IMG/VR virus record: IMGVR_UViG_3300042392_002258
Coordinates: 1 to 41,371 of that record
Source: a virus
Reading direction: 5' to 3' (one strand)
Length of the DNA stretch: 41,371 nt
The notes under the pieces are model-generated. The model saw nothing but the letters and a program-made list of their open reading frames with translations, made no database searches and was not told the origin of the DNA. Made by a program: the position numbers and the translations under genes. This document shows, piece after piece, positions 1 to 8,446 of the stretch (position 1 is its first letter; each line of letters opens with the position of its first letter).

Positions 1-3000
1 CGAGACGGTCGCCCTTCAGACGGACGACTGGGACGTAGCCAGAACCATCGCCGCCTTAGTCGGCGCGGGCGCTCCAGACGTGCAGAACGCAGTGCTGCTG
101 TGGCAGGATGATGGCGATGGTGCCGATGCGATGTTCACGTTCACTGCGACCTCAGACGATTCGGCCCGGCGCATCGCAGATGTCTTCGACAAGTCGGGCA
201 GGCAGGGGTTCACCTACGACCCTGCCACCCGCGAGTTTTCAATTGCGGTCTCGGATCCGGATGCCACCGTGAATGATGGAATCAGACAGTTCATCGAGGG
301 AAATCGCGCGGCTGGCTACATTGAATCTGGCGCAGGTGCTGCAGGCGAACGAGGAAAGGGTCCGGGTCTCAAGAAAGGCAGGTTTGAACTCGTCTTCGAC
401 TCAGACTACCGAGCAATTATTGAAGGGAGTCAACGAAGGGCTGCCGCCGGAAATGCATTTGCGGGAGATCAAGGTCGGGCAGCCAGGGCCAATCAGCTTG
501 TCGCTCAAGTCCAATCGAGGCTGAGCGCATTTGAGGCGGCAAAGGCCGCAGAGGAAGGTGCCCCGCTGGCATCGCAGCCTCTGGTGTTTGGAGTGCCGGC
601 AGACAGTGGGTTCGCCGGTGCCGTTCAGGTGGCTGGGATTGATTCGGCGCTGAGGATTGCGGGGTCGCAGAAGTGGGCCAAAGGCCGCGAGCTGAAGGTG
701 ACGATGCAGACGTCATTGGCGACCGTCGCCGGCGTAGACGTCATGCGCGCCATCTCCACCCCCGGGGATTCCCGGTTCGAGTACCTGACGCAGGTCGGCA
801 CGCAGGATGCGCTGCGTGCGCTGCAGCAGAACCCGAATGCTGTGGGGTGGTACGACATTAAGACCAGGCAAGCTTTGGAGGTGGTGTCGCTTGTGCATCC
901 GGAGATCAAGACCAACCCGCGGGCGAGGTTCGCGTTCATCTGGGCTGTGGCGGTTACATCCAACGGGATGAAGGTGAACAAAAATTTTGAGATGGCTGAG
1001 AAGGTCTATCGGCAGTTCAAGGAGACCGGCAAAATGCCGACTAACGCAGGTGCCGGGCAGGCTGCTGCCGCCATCAATGACGCACTCAGCCTTTACAATC
1101 AGTTAGTAGACCAGTGGGGTATTGATAATCTGATGCGGTTCATGCTCAGCGACTTTACTGTCGGGCAGATTATCGCAATTGATGAGGACATAAAACCCGG
1201 AGGAGAGTGGGTTGAGACAATAGTGCGAGGCGCGGCGATCCTCGGACCCAAGATCGGCAACGGATTCTTCTCAAACCTGTACGGGAAGTTCGATGCGCTC
1301 ACGATGGATCGCTGGCTGGTGCGGACATGGGGTCGGTGGACCGGATCTCTGATTGTCCGGAACGAGGCGTTGATCGAAGAGGCGCGCATCAGAATAGGGG
1401 CGGCGATGGAGGCAGCATCGGCTGACTCTCGAACGATGGAGAACCTGAAGGCAGCGCTCAATCTGAATCAGTTGCCAACGGATCCGGATGCGCTTGCGGT
1501 CGCAATCAACAAGGCATCGCAGAAGGTGAATCTGCGCAACAGTATCTCATCCACCCCTCAGGGTGACGAGATGCGACTGGCGGCGAATAGCCTCGCGAAG
1601 CATCTTGATGGGCAGAAGGAGGCACCTCAAGGGCCAGGCGAACGGAACGAGATCAGGCGAGTGTTTCAATCCATCCTCGATAATATCCGGGAATCTGACC
1701 CGAGGTTCAAAGGGTTGACCATGGCTGACCTGCAGGCGGTGCTGTGGTACGCGGAGAAGCGGATTTATGAGATTGCAAAGGTGACCGATGACTCCGATGA
1801 TTCGGGCTACGAGGACGACGAGGCACCGGACTACGCCAACGCTGCGATACAGGTAGCGCGGGCGGCCGGTGTGTCGGAGGCTCGCATCAAAAAGGCTCTC
1901 AGAACAGCACTCTTAACCTCCGACGACAATGGACGCTCAACAGCAACACGATCAGGAGATGGCTCGCAGGATGCGGGGCAAGAAGGGTCTCGCAGCAGGC
2001 AGCAGGCAACGGCTCGAGGCTTTACTGAAAGCGAAAGGCGGCAGTTCCGACAGTTCGCAGCGCTTCGACGAATTCGGGGCTCCCGTAGATTACAATCCAC
2101 TGGCAGCGCTCAAGGCAAGGAATCCTGGTCTTACCGACAAGGAGATCGAGGAGATGGCGGAAGAACACGGGTTCTGAAGGGACTGGGTGTTCGGTATGTC
2201 GGGGAGTGGGTGGCAGGGAAAAACCTCAAGCGTGTCCTGAAATCGTCAGGGGAACGCATTGAGGTGCCGGAGTTTTACGAACTGGAGAAAAGCCAGCAGA
2301 GCGCGGCGGTATTTGGCGGGCTGATTTCGGCGGTCAAAGCATCATCGAAGTATGGTGCTGCGGTGTATGTCTATCCTCAGCAGGAATACGCGGACATGCG
2401 AATGTTCGTGACGAAGGACGGGAAAGCTGGGTTTGCGCTCAGGAAGGACGAGATCGTGTCTGTGTTCAGTGCGGGAGGGCGAGGGCGCGCGGGGATGGAG
2501 GCGGCTATTGCGGCCGGCGGTCGACGACTTCATGCTTTTGAGACCATACTGCCGGATTACTACGCCGCCCACGGTTTCCGTGCGGTTGCCAAAATGGGGT
2601 GGAACGAGGAGAAGAAGGAAGACGACTGGGACAAGGCTGCGTTCAGGCGGTACAACAACGGAGAGCCAGATGTCGTGTTCATGGTGCTGGATGAGGATGG
2701 ATCTGGTTTGTATTCACAGACCGACGGGAAGAAGGTCGGCGATTACGACGCCGGAGTCCGCCGGCAGAAGAAGGAACTCAAGGAACTCGAGGTCAGCCGA
2801 AACGCCAGGCGAGCAGGTGGGGCTGGTGCGGGCGCGCCGCTCGCATCGATGCCTGTGCGGCGAGGTTCGGTGGGCGGCATCTTCCGGATGTCGGGCACGG
2901 GATCGACGCAGGGAATACTCGTCGACCCGGAGCCACTGGCTACAGCCAAGGGACTCGCCGACAGGATCGACCAGATGTACGCGGAGGGTCAGACGGATGG

Positions 3001-6000
3001 CGTCGAGGATCTGGAGGCTGAGCTGGAGACCCTGCTCGACCTCATGGACGGTGGCATCGATTATCTGGAGGGGGAGAGTCAGGAAACCCCCGACAGTGAA
3101 GAGACGCGCGACATCGATGAGTTCTCCCCCGGGCCGGGCGAGCAGCTGCTGCTCAACTGGATTGCCTGGAACAATCCCACCCCCGGATTCAGTCCCAGCG
3201 AGGACTTTCCAACCTTTGGGGCAATGGCTCGCGCCCGCGACGGCGACGGCGCATGGAGAATACAGCCCGGCGTCACCGACGAGCAGATCGAGGCTGCCGC
3301 GCGGGAGGAGATGGCGCAATACATGCGCCGGCGGAGCGCCCTCAGCGGTCAGCCACTGGCATCGCTCGGCGGCACCCGGATCCGGCACCGTGCTGGTCAG
3401 GCGTTCCGAGTCAACGACCTCGCCACCCGTGCTCTGCTGACCGGCAGTCCCCTGCCTCGCGTGCTCGTCGAATCGGTTGAGGCAACGGACCGGTCGAAGC
3501 AGGCGGTAATGCAGACGGCGGCGCAGATCGGTCGCGAGATGGCGGTGGCTGCTGAGCGGACTGCGGCGCGCACAAGGATGCCCCTGGCAAATGTGCAGCA
3601 GCGGATCAGTGACGTCCTCGACGGGGTCGCCGGTGCCGGTGCTGCGCTGCGTACGCTGGATCCAACCCTGGCAGAGTATGCGCGGCGCGCGCGGCACATG
3701 GTCGACGATCTGTCGCAGGCAATCGCCAACACGCTGCCGACCGGCCCGATGAGTCAGGGAATCCTGACAAACCTCGGGACATGGATGCGCCGCAGTTACG
3801 CCGCGTTTGATCCGGAGAGCGGGTGGAATTACGATAATCTGGTGGCGGCTGCCGCGCGCAATCAGCAGGTCGGCGGGCGGCCGGCTGGCGCAATCCTCCG
3901 AGATGCTCGCCGACTGCTGCGCGCGCAGGATCCGGCGGCTACGGCAGACGAGATCGAGGCGACGATGCGGGATCTGATGGACCGGGATGTGGTAGGGCAG
4001 GCAATCGCTGGGGGCAGTGCTGTCAGGAAGAACGTGACGTCTCTGATCCGGCGGAGCACCATCGATCCGGAGATCAGAGCGTTGATGGGAGAGGAGACCA
4101 ATCCCATTCACCGCTTCGCTCAGTCGACGTCGTTCCAAGCGCAGTTCCTCGCGCGGCACGAAGGGCAGCACACAATTCGTCGAATCGGTCTGGCTGCCAA
4201 TCTGTTCCGCACTGCGAGGGGTGGTGTCTACACTGAGCAGATCCCGGCCGGTGAGGCGTGGTCGCCGCTGGCTGGGCTCTGGACGACTCCTCAGCTGCTC
4301 GCCGCTATGCGCTCGGCAGACGGCGGCGTGATGTCGGGGACGGACTTCTGGGGGTTGGCTGGGCGGTCGCTGACGTGGCTGGCTCATCGCGCGAAGATGA
4401 ACAGGGTGGCGCTGAACCCGGACTCATGGCTGGTCAACGTGTTCGGCGGCGTGGTGTCGGTCGTGGCGTCGGGGGATCCGTTCTACGGCAACATGCTCCG
4501 CCGGTTCCGTCAGGCGGTGGGTCTGTCGCGGGTCGACGCCGCGGGTCGGGTCAGTGCCACCAACCTCGCTGCGCAGGCGGTGCTCGATGGGCAGCGGCAG
4601 ATGGCTGCGCGGCTAGTGGCTAGTGGAGTAATCGGCAATACTCTGTCGCTGGGCGATCTGCAGGCGACCATCCCCCGGGCGATGCTGCAATGGATTGAGC
4701 GGGACGCGGCGGCGAACCGGGCGATGGGTGCGGCTGAACTGGCGTGGATTGGTCAGGCCCTTGGTCGAGGGTTTGGGCTACCCGGGCGCGCCGTCGGTGC
4801 CGCGGTCGGTGCCGCGGTCGGTGCGGCGGTGGGGCAGCAGCGGATCAATGCCGTGAATCAGGCAATCGCCAAGGTCGTCATGCAAACCCCTGACACCCTC
4901 GCGCGATTGACCGGATTCATGGGTAACTATGAGGCGGCGATGGCGTCGGGTCTGCGGGGGCCGGATGCCTTTGACTGGGCGGCGGAGCGGACTCGCAACA
5001 CGTTCCCTGATTACGGCAAACTGCCAGCAGCCATCAGAGACCTCAGCCGCATCGGGGTGCTAGGGTCGTTCGTCGCCTTCCAGTTTGAGGTGTATCGAAA
5101 CTTCATCTGGAACATCCGGTACATCGGTCAGGAGATGGGCAGCCGGAACCCCGCACTCCGGCGGCGCGGAATGGCGCGACTGGCAGGCATGGGGTCGGTG
5201 TCTGCGCTGGCGTTCGGCGGGCTGGGCAAATTGATAGGGTTGCTCGGCGGGGTTCCCGACGACGACGAGCGGTCGCGCGCATTCCGCAGGCAGTTTGCTG
5301 CACCATGGGAACGCGGCGCACAGCTCGAGTTCGTGCGGTATGACGAGCGTGGCGTGCAGTACTTCAACCCCAGCTACTTACTCCCTCCCGGGACCATGGC
5401 GGAACTGGTGGTGGCGGCGCAGTCCGGCGAGGATCCCGCCGATGCCGCTGGGCGGCTGGTGGCGCAGGCACTGCAGCAGTTCGCGGGCGGCTCCGTCAAC
5501 CTGTCGCCGGTGGTGGCTGCGGTGTCGGGGTATGATGCCGCCGGCCGCCAACTCTCCTACCGGCCCGGGATCGCCGGGGCGGCTGAGCGTGTCGATGCCG
5601 CAGCCAAGGTGATGCTCGACCCCGGGTATGCGGACAAGGTCGAGCGACTGGTCTACGCCACCCGCGGCGCTGAGCGGAAGGGGCGGTCGTTCAGCTGGGG
5701 TGAGGAGGGTGCTCGATTGGCTGGCGTGCGTGCGTTTTCTCGCACCTGGCCGCAACTCGTTCAGAACCGCCTCAGGGAATTCGCGAGCCAGTATCAGGAC
5801 ATCCGCAGCCAGGCGAACAAAGACCTCGGCATCAACCTGCCGGGTGCCGCCCAAAGGTCCATCGAGGAGGCAAACGCGCAGCTTGCAAAGCTGAGGGCTG
5901 AGGTGGAGAGGTTTCGGGCAGATGCAAAGGTGCTCGGGGTTCCCCCGGGGGTCGTGTACAAAGAGTTCAGGGACTCGGCGCTACCGACCGTCATCCGGTC

Positions 6001-6055
6001 AATCGAGCCCGACCCGCGCCAGCGGAACCGGGTGCGGACGGTTGGGAGTCGCTGA
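1..6055 (+). CDS. Giant polyvalent phage protein, C-terminal 2,017 residues (continues from 36840-41371 across the window ends)
   Basis: The frame is open from base 2 with no start of its own and stops at 6055; it joins in frame to the gene running off the right edge, giving about 3,528 residues in all (numbering below is for the joined protein). Visible parts: an HhH-GPD DNA-glycosylase-like region around residues 1780-1960, where GPKIGNGFFSNLYG (K1928) is followed by TMDRW (D1947), matching the Lys/Asp spacing of endonuclease III; a GNAT-like region around 2240-2440 (LPDYYAAHGF, PDVVFMV); an acidic segment around 2490-2580; then a long helical C-terminus with a glycine zipper (GAAVGAAVGAAVG) and hydrophobic helices resembling the LPD38-type region of polyvalent proteins. 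Such proteins are usually virion-borne and ejected with DNA. PLAS motifs at residues 1699, 2457 and 2629 lie near domain borders. Two stretches (273-524, 1929-2177) read better in another frame. Domain names are inference from motifs. Confidence 0.8.
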   Translation, partial: ETVALQTDDWDVARTIAALVGAGAPDVQNAVLLWQDDGDGADAMFTFTATSDDSARRIADVFDKSGRQGFTYDPATREFSIAVSDPDATVNDGIRQFIEGNRAAGYIESGAGAAGERGKGPGLKKGRFELVFDSDYRAIIEGSQRRAAAGNAFAGDQGRAARANQLVAQVQSRLSAFEAAKAAEEGAPLASQPLVFGVPADSGFAGAVQVAGIDSALRIAGSQKWAKGRELKVTMQTSLATVAGVDVMRAISTPGDSRFEYLTQVGTQDALRALQQNPNAVGWYDIKTRQALEVVSLVHPEIKTNPRARFAFIWAVAVTSNGMKVNKNFEMAEKVYRQFKETGKMPTNAGAGQAAAAINDALSLYNQLVDQWGIDNLMRFMLSDFTVGQIIAIDEDIKPGGEWVETIVRGAAILGPKIGNGFFSNLYGKFDALTMDRWLVRTWGRWTGSLIVRNEALIEEARIRIGAAMEAASADSRTMENLKAALNLNQLPTDPDALAVAINKASQKVNLRNSISSTPQGDEMRLAANSLAKHLDGQKEAPQGPGERNEIRRVFQSILDNIRESDPRFKGLTMADLQAVLWYAEKRIYEIAKVTDDSDDSGYEDDEAPDYANAAIQVARAAGVSEARIKKALRTALLTSDDNGRSTATRSGDGSQDAGQEGSRSRQQATARGFTESERRQFRQFAALRRIRGSRRLQSTGSAQGKESWSYRQGDRGDGGRTRVLKGLGVRYVGEWVAGKNLKRVLKSSGERIEVPEFYELEKSQQSAAVFGGLISAVKASSKYGAAVYVYPQQEYADMRMFVTKDGKAGFALRKDEIVSVFSAGGRGRAGMEAAIAAGGRRLHAFETILPDYYAAHGFRAVAKMGWNEEKKEDDWDKAAFRRYNNGEPDVVFMVLDEDGSGLYSQTDGKKVGDYDAGVRRQKKELKELEVSRNARRAGGAGAGAPLASMPVRRGSVGGIFRMSGTGSTQGILVDPEPLATAKGLADRIDQMYAEGQTDGVEDLEAELETLLDLMDGGIDYLEGESQETPDSEETRDIDEFSPGPGEQLLLNWIAWNNPTPGFSPSEDFPTFGAMARARDGDGAWRIQPGVTDEQIEAAAREEMAQYMRRRSALSGQPLASLGGTRIRHRAGQAFRVNDLATRALLTGSPLPRVLVESVEATDRSKQAVMQTAAQIGREMAVAAERTAARTRMPLANVQQRISDVLDGVAGAGAALRTLDPTLAEYARRARHMVDDLSQAIANTLPTGPMSQGILTNLGTWMRRSYAAFDPESGWNYDNLVAAAARNQQVGGRPAGAILRDARRLLRAQDPAATADEIEATMRDLMDRDVVGQAIAGGSAVRKNVTSLIRRSTIDPEIRALMGEETNPIHRFAQSTSFQAQFLARHEGQHTIRRIGLAANLFRTARGGVYTEQIPAGEAWSPLAGLWTTPQLLAAMRSADGGVMSGTDFWGLAGRSLTWLAHRAKMNRVALNPDSWLVNVFGGVVSVVASGDPFYGNMLRRFRQAVGLSRVDAAGRVSATNLAAQAVLDGQRQMAARLVASGVIGNTLSLGDLQATIPRAMLQWIERDAAANRAMGAAELAWIGQALGRGFGLPGRAVGAAVGAAVGAAVGQQRINAVNQAIAKVVMQTPDTLARLTGFMGNYEAAMASGLRGPDAFDWAAERTRNTFPDYGKLPAAIRDLSRIGVLGSFVAFQFEVYRNFIWNIRYIGQEMGSRNPALRRRGMARLAGMGSVSALAFGGLGKLIGLLGGVPDDDERSRAFRRQFAAPWERGAQLEFVRYDERGVQYFNPSYLLPPGTMAELVVAAQSGEDPADAAGRLVAQALQQFAGGSVNLSPVVAAVSGYDAAGRQLSYRPGIAGAAERVDAAAKVMLDPGYADKVERLVYATRGAERKGRSFSWGEEGARLAGVRAFSRTWPQLVQNRLREFASQYQDIRSQANKDLGINLPGAAQRSIEEANAQLAKLRAEVERFRADAKVLGVPPGVVYKEFRDSALPTVIRSIEPDPRQRNRVRTVGSR
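273..524 (+). CDS. Nested +1-frame ORF inside the giant gene (83 aa), possible real small gene
   Basis: This ORF starts at tandem ATG codons immediately after an in-frame TGA and ends at a CTGA. By hand count about 69% of its third codon positions are G/C, against about 45% for the giant frame over the same bases, so codon bias favours this frame. The product is amphipathic and normal in composition (ITLNLAQV-like helix, then LLKGVNEGLPPEMHLREIKV), while the giant frame here is rich in A, G and R. No family is recognised and the Shine-Dalgarno is weak. It could be a separate small gene, an overprinted gene, or the product of frameshifting. It ends 38 bases before the second PLAS motif. Confidence 0.4.
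   Translation: MMESDSSSREIARLATLNLAQVLQANEERVRVSRKAGLNSSSTQTTEQLLKGVNEGLPPEMHLREIKVGQPGPISLSLKSNRG
1929..2177 (+). CDS. Nested +1-frame ORF inside the giant gene (82 aa), probable real small phage protein
   Basis: The ORF opens at an ATG just after an in-frame TAA and ends with TGA (CTGA context). Its product has a basic helical N-terminus and a C-terminal segment containing FGAPVDYNPLAALKARNPG and a final acidic helix, which looks like a conserved small phage protein. In contrast, the giant frame over the same bases is a low-complexity R/S/G/T/Q string typical of an out-of-frame translation. Third-position G+C is about 65% here by hand count. It sits between the HhH-GPD-like and GNAT-like parts of the giant protein. 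There is no clear ribosome binding site. Function unknown. Confidence 0.5.
   Translation: MDAQQQHDQEMARRMRGKKGLAAGSRQRLEALLKAKGGSSDSSQRFDEFGAPVDYNPLAALKARNPGLTDKEIEEMAEEHGF
4793..4828 (+). repeat. Three tandem 12-bp units encoding a glycine zipper
   Basis: GTCGGTGCCGCG occurs twice, followed by GTCGGTGCGGCG. The units are in frame and encode a VGAA repeat, a glycine/alanine zipper of the kind that packs or inserts helices in membranes. The repeat could expand or contract without breaking the frame. Confidence 0.8.
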
Positions 6056-6302
6056 ATAGCATCTGGTATAGGATTCCACGCCACAATCGCAACCCCTTCA
6101 GCATCAAGGCACTTCCGCGCCACACGACAACATTCTCCATCCTGTGACGAATGATTTGTGAGGTGCCTGAATCTGAATGAATTGCGGGCGTGATTGTTGG
6201 AATCTCAATGGATTGAGCGGATTCTCGGGTATTTATTCTTCTGGTGGTTTCTGTTGCGATCTGTGACGGCGCAGGTATAGCGTGCAGCACAGCACTACCA
6301 CA
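6056..6302. other. Intergenic region before the integrase; candidate attP/promoter region
   Basis: This 247-bp stretch between the giant gene and the integrase is less G+C-rich than its surroundings and has no convincing ORF. It holds a perfect dyad, CTCAAT-GG-ATTGAG, at 6204-6217. Tyrosine-recombinase attachment sites often lie beside the integrase gene, so this is the best place for attP, but no host-identical core can be recognised from one sequence. No clear sigma-70 promoter and no terminator after 6055 were found. Confidence 0.35.
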
Positions 6303-7625
6303 ATGAATATTGGATCCTACGCCATCGTCCGCCAGCCCAAGTCGCGAGCCCGCTGGAAAACCGAGCAGCCTGAGTTCGAGCCGTGCTGGGTGGTGCGGTT
6401 TCGGATTCCGGGGCAGTCGGTGAAGGTAGAGTCAAGCCGGCTGGGGATCTGCGACCTGTGCCTCGCGGAGCCGAGCAACCCCACCGCCACCCGGGAGCGG
6501 TGCCGCTGCATCGGTCCGGTCCGTCAGTGGGCTGACGCCAAACTGAAGGCGATGGGGAAGCTGTGGCACGAAGGGCGCATCGAGGAGTTGGAGCGGGTGA
6601 CTGCGCGGAGGGTGGATTGCACCATCGGGCGGCTGGTCGACACCTTCGCCGCCAACATCCCCAAGGGGGGCTACCAGTTGGACTATGTGGCGGGGCTTTG
6701 GATCATTCTGCGGGAAGCGCTGGGGGTGGAGCAGGCGGCTGCCCGGAGGCTGCCGGTCACCGTGCTCACTCTGCAGCTGGCGGTCGACTGGATGACTTTG
6801 AGGTGGCATCACAATGCTGAGCGTGGGCTGCCGTCTCCACGGTCGTGGGAGCAGTTGCGGGCGGCGCTGAAGGCTGGCCAGCTGGCCGCGCCACCCCGCA
6901 ACGTCGCGAGCCCGGGGAACTACACCATCAATGGGTTGTTGACGAAGGTGCGAGCGCTCATTGGCGAGACCTCTCGCACGCATTACCTGCGCGGGCTGGA
7001 ACTGCCGGCGCTGACGTTCACGCAGTCGAAGGGTCTGGTGGCGGCGCGGGGCCAGCACCAGGCTCTGGACAGGTCGGTGGTGGCGGCGATCTACGCCTCG
7101 GCCGAGGAAGCGCTGGCGACTGGGGATCGCGACTGGTGGGTGGCTGTCCAGCTCACCAGCCGATACGGTCTCCGTCCCATCGAGGTGCTGGCCGCGCGCA
7201 CCAACTGGATCGAGCGACAGGAAGACGGCGAGTACATGCTCCACATCCGTAATCGGCAGGACGAGCAGTTTAGCCAGAAGGCACGCGCGCGGGCGGTCAA
7301 TGCTCAGTACTCGGTGCCGGCGGAGGTGGCGGAGGTTCTCCTGCAAGCCGGCGAAGGGCAGCACCTGTTCGCGCCTGGCAAGGCTGTGTCCACCCGAGAC
7401 AAGCTGATGGAGCGCATCTACAGTACCCGGCTCCGCCAATGGATTCCGGAGGGCAAGGACACTTGGTACGCATTCAGAAAGCTGTACGTTTCCATGCTCT
7501 ATGCGGCGCACGGGAAGGAGGCGGCGCGGCACGGTGCACGCCATGCGTCCAGCGATGTCACAGAGTCGCACTATGCGGTGCCGCTCGCCCACGTCCCTTC
7601 GGTCAACCCGCTGGAGAGGGTCTAA
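6303..7625 (+). CDS. int: Tyrosine-type site-specific recombinase (integrase)
   Basis: A 440-residue protein that would integrate and excise the phage. The C-terminal half has the family pattern: SRYGLRPIEVLAAR with the box-I arginine at residue 291, WYAFRKLY with the second arginine at 392 (the usual H of HxxR is replaced by Y), then RHASSDVTESHYA with H414 and nucleophile candidate Y424, spaced 10 apart as in this family. The N-terminal domain holds a cysteine cluster (CDLC and CRC, residues about 45-70) that may bind zinc. The ATG at 6303 was chosen; a GTG at 6282 is in frame and would add seven residues. The gene converges on the PP-loop gene with a 4-bp overlap of the stop codons. Its presence makes a temperate lifestyle likely. 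Confidence 0.85.
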   Translation: MNIGSYAIVRQPKSRARWKTEQPEFEPCWVVRFRIPGQSVKVESSRLGICDLCLAEPSNPTATRERCRCIGPVRQWADAKLKAMGKLWHEGRIEELERVTARRVDCTIGRLVDTFAANIPKGGYQLDYVAGLWIILREALGVEQAAARRLPVTVLTLQLAVDWMTLRWHHNAERGLPSPRSWEQLRAALKAGQLAAPPRNVASPGNYTINGLLTKVRALIGETSRTHYLRGLELPALTFTQSKGLVAARGQHQALDRSVVAAIYASAEEALATGDRDWWVAVQLTSRYGLRPIEVLAARTNWIERQEDGEYMLHIRNRQDEQFSQKARARAVNAQYSVPAEVAEVLLQAGEGQHLFAPGKAVSTRDKLMERIYSTRLRQWIPEGKDTWYAFRKLYVSMLYAAHGKEAARHGARHASSDVTESHYAVPLAHVPSVNPLERV

Positions 7626-8431
7626 TCGACGCAGCCGCAGGGAACGTGCACGGGCTCGAGGTCGAGCCATGGGGAGTCGTCCTCATGGCTCACCCAGTCC
7701 GCCCAGAGATTACCCTCGCCGCCTAATCCTCGTTTGACCCAATTCGTGGGCTGTGAGCGTCGTTCAATTTCGAGCGCTGTTTCAAACAGGGCCGGGTGAT
7801 TCTGACGCAGCAGGAGCACTTCGGACCGCTTGGACGCGGGGCACATGAAGCACGCCGACTTGCCCGGGACTGGCAGCCCGGCTGCCGCAATTGCAGCGGC
7901 GCAATCGGCGCGCCGCCAACCCCATTCAACCAGAGGATACCAAAACACGGTCGACATCCCTTTGGCTAATGTTTCGTCATGCTTCTTGAGAGCACGATGC
8001 CCTTCGTTGGCATCGTAACCGATTGCCTTTGTGACGACGGCGACCTGCCGCTCCCGCATCCATTGCTTCAGTCGCTTGTTCTGGGGTCGGATCTTGTGCC
8101 TGACTGAGCACCCTTTCCGCCCAGCATAAGCCAACGACGGCATCACGTTGTTTCGCAGGCACGCATCGACCAGTCCTTCGGGCTTGCCTTTGAAGGTGCC
8201 GTGCACCGTCTCGATTTCAAGACCCCACCACAGTTGAGTCATTGCGCTCATCTGTTGGGCGTGAGCATAGGTCTCCGGTCGTTCTGCGCCGGTGTCCGCA
8301 AACAGGATCAAATGCGGCGTGATGCCGCGTTCACGAAAACCCACCAGCATCGCAGTGCTGTTCAAGCCGCCTCCATAGGCGACTACAAGCGGCGGCGCAG
8401 CAGGGTCTGTATCGGGTCCGGTCATGGTCAT
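7622..8431 (-). CDS. PP-loop ATPase of the PAPS reductase/DndC-like superfamily
   Basis: This 269-residue protein begins with an adenylating PP-loop, AYGGGLNSTAML (residues 18-29), followed by the DTGAE motif at 46-50 that is typical of PAPS reductase and DndC-type enzymes. Cysteines at 108 (GCSVRHK) and 194/197 (CFMC) could hold an Fe-S cluster or zinc. Family members activate a substrate by adenylation or handle sulfur. In phage the targets are often unknown. It is the last gene of the leftward operon, 15 bp after the transglycosylase-fold gene, and that pairing suggests a role in base modification. QueC and related enzymes of 7-deazaguanine chemistry also use PP-loops, but this sequence looks more like the PAPS-reductase branch. 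Specific substrate unknown. Confidence 0.75.
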   Translation of the reverse strand: MTMTGPDTDPAAPPLVVAYGGGLNSTAMLVGFRERGITPHLILFADTGAERPETYAHAQQMSAMTQLWWGLEIETVHGTFKGKPEGLVDACLRNNVMPSLAYAGRKGCSVRHKIRPQNKRLKQWMRERQVAVVTKAIGYDANEGHRALKKHDETLAKGMSTVFWYPLVEWGWRRADCAAAIAAAGLPVPGKSACFMCPASKRSEVLLLRQNHPALFETALEIERRSQPTNWVKRGLGGEGNLWADWVSHEDDSPWLDLEPVHVPCGCVD

Positions 8432-8446
8432 GTCAGTTGATGTTGA

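Noticed and set aside
2714-4387. Long minus-strand ORF (557 codons) opposite the giant gene
   Set aside because: Arginine/proline/histidine-rich shadow of the plus-strand coding frame in G+C-rich DNA, without a start signal or family motif.
6432-7670. Long minus-strand ORF (412 codons) opposite the integrase
   Set aside because: It covers the recombinase gene, has shadow-type composition, and the plus strand has clear catalytic motifs.
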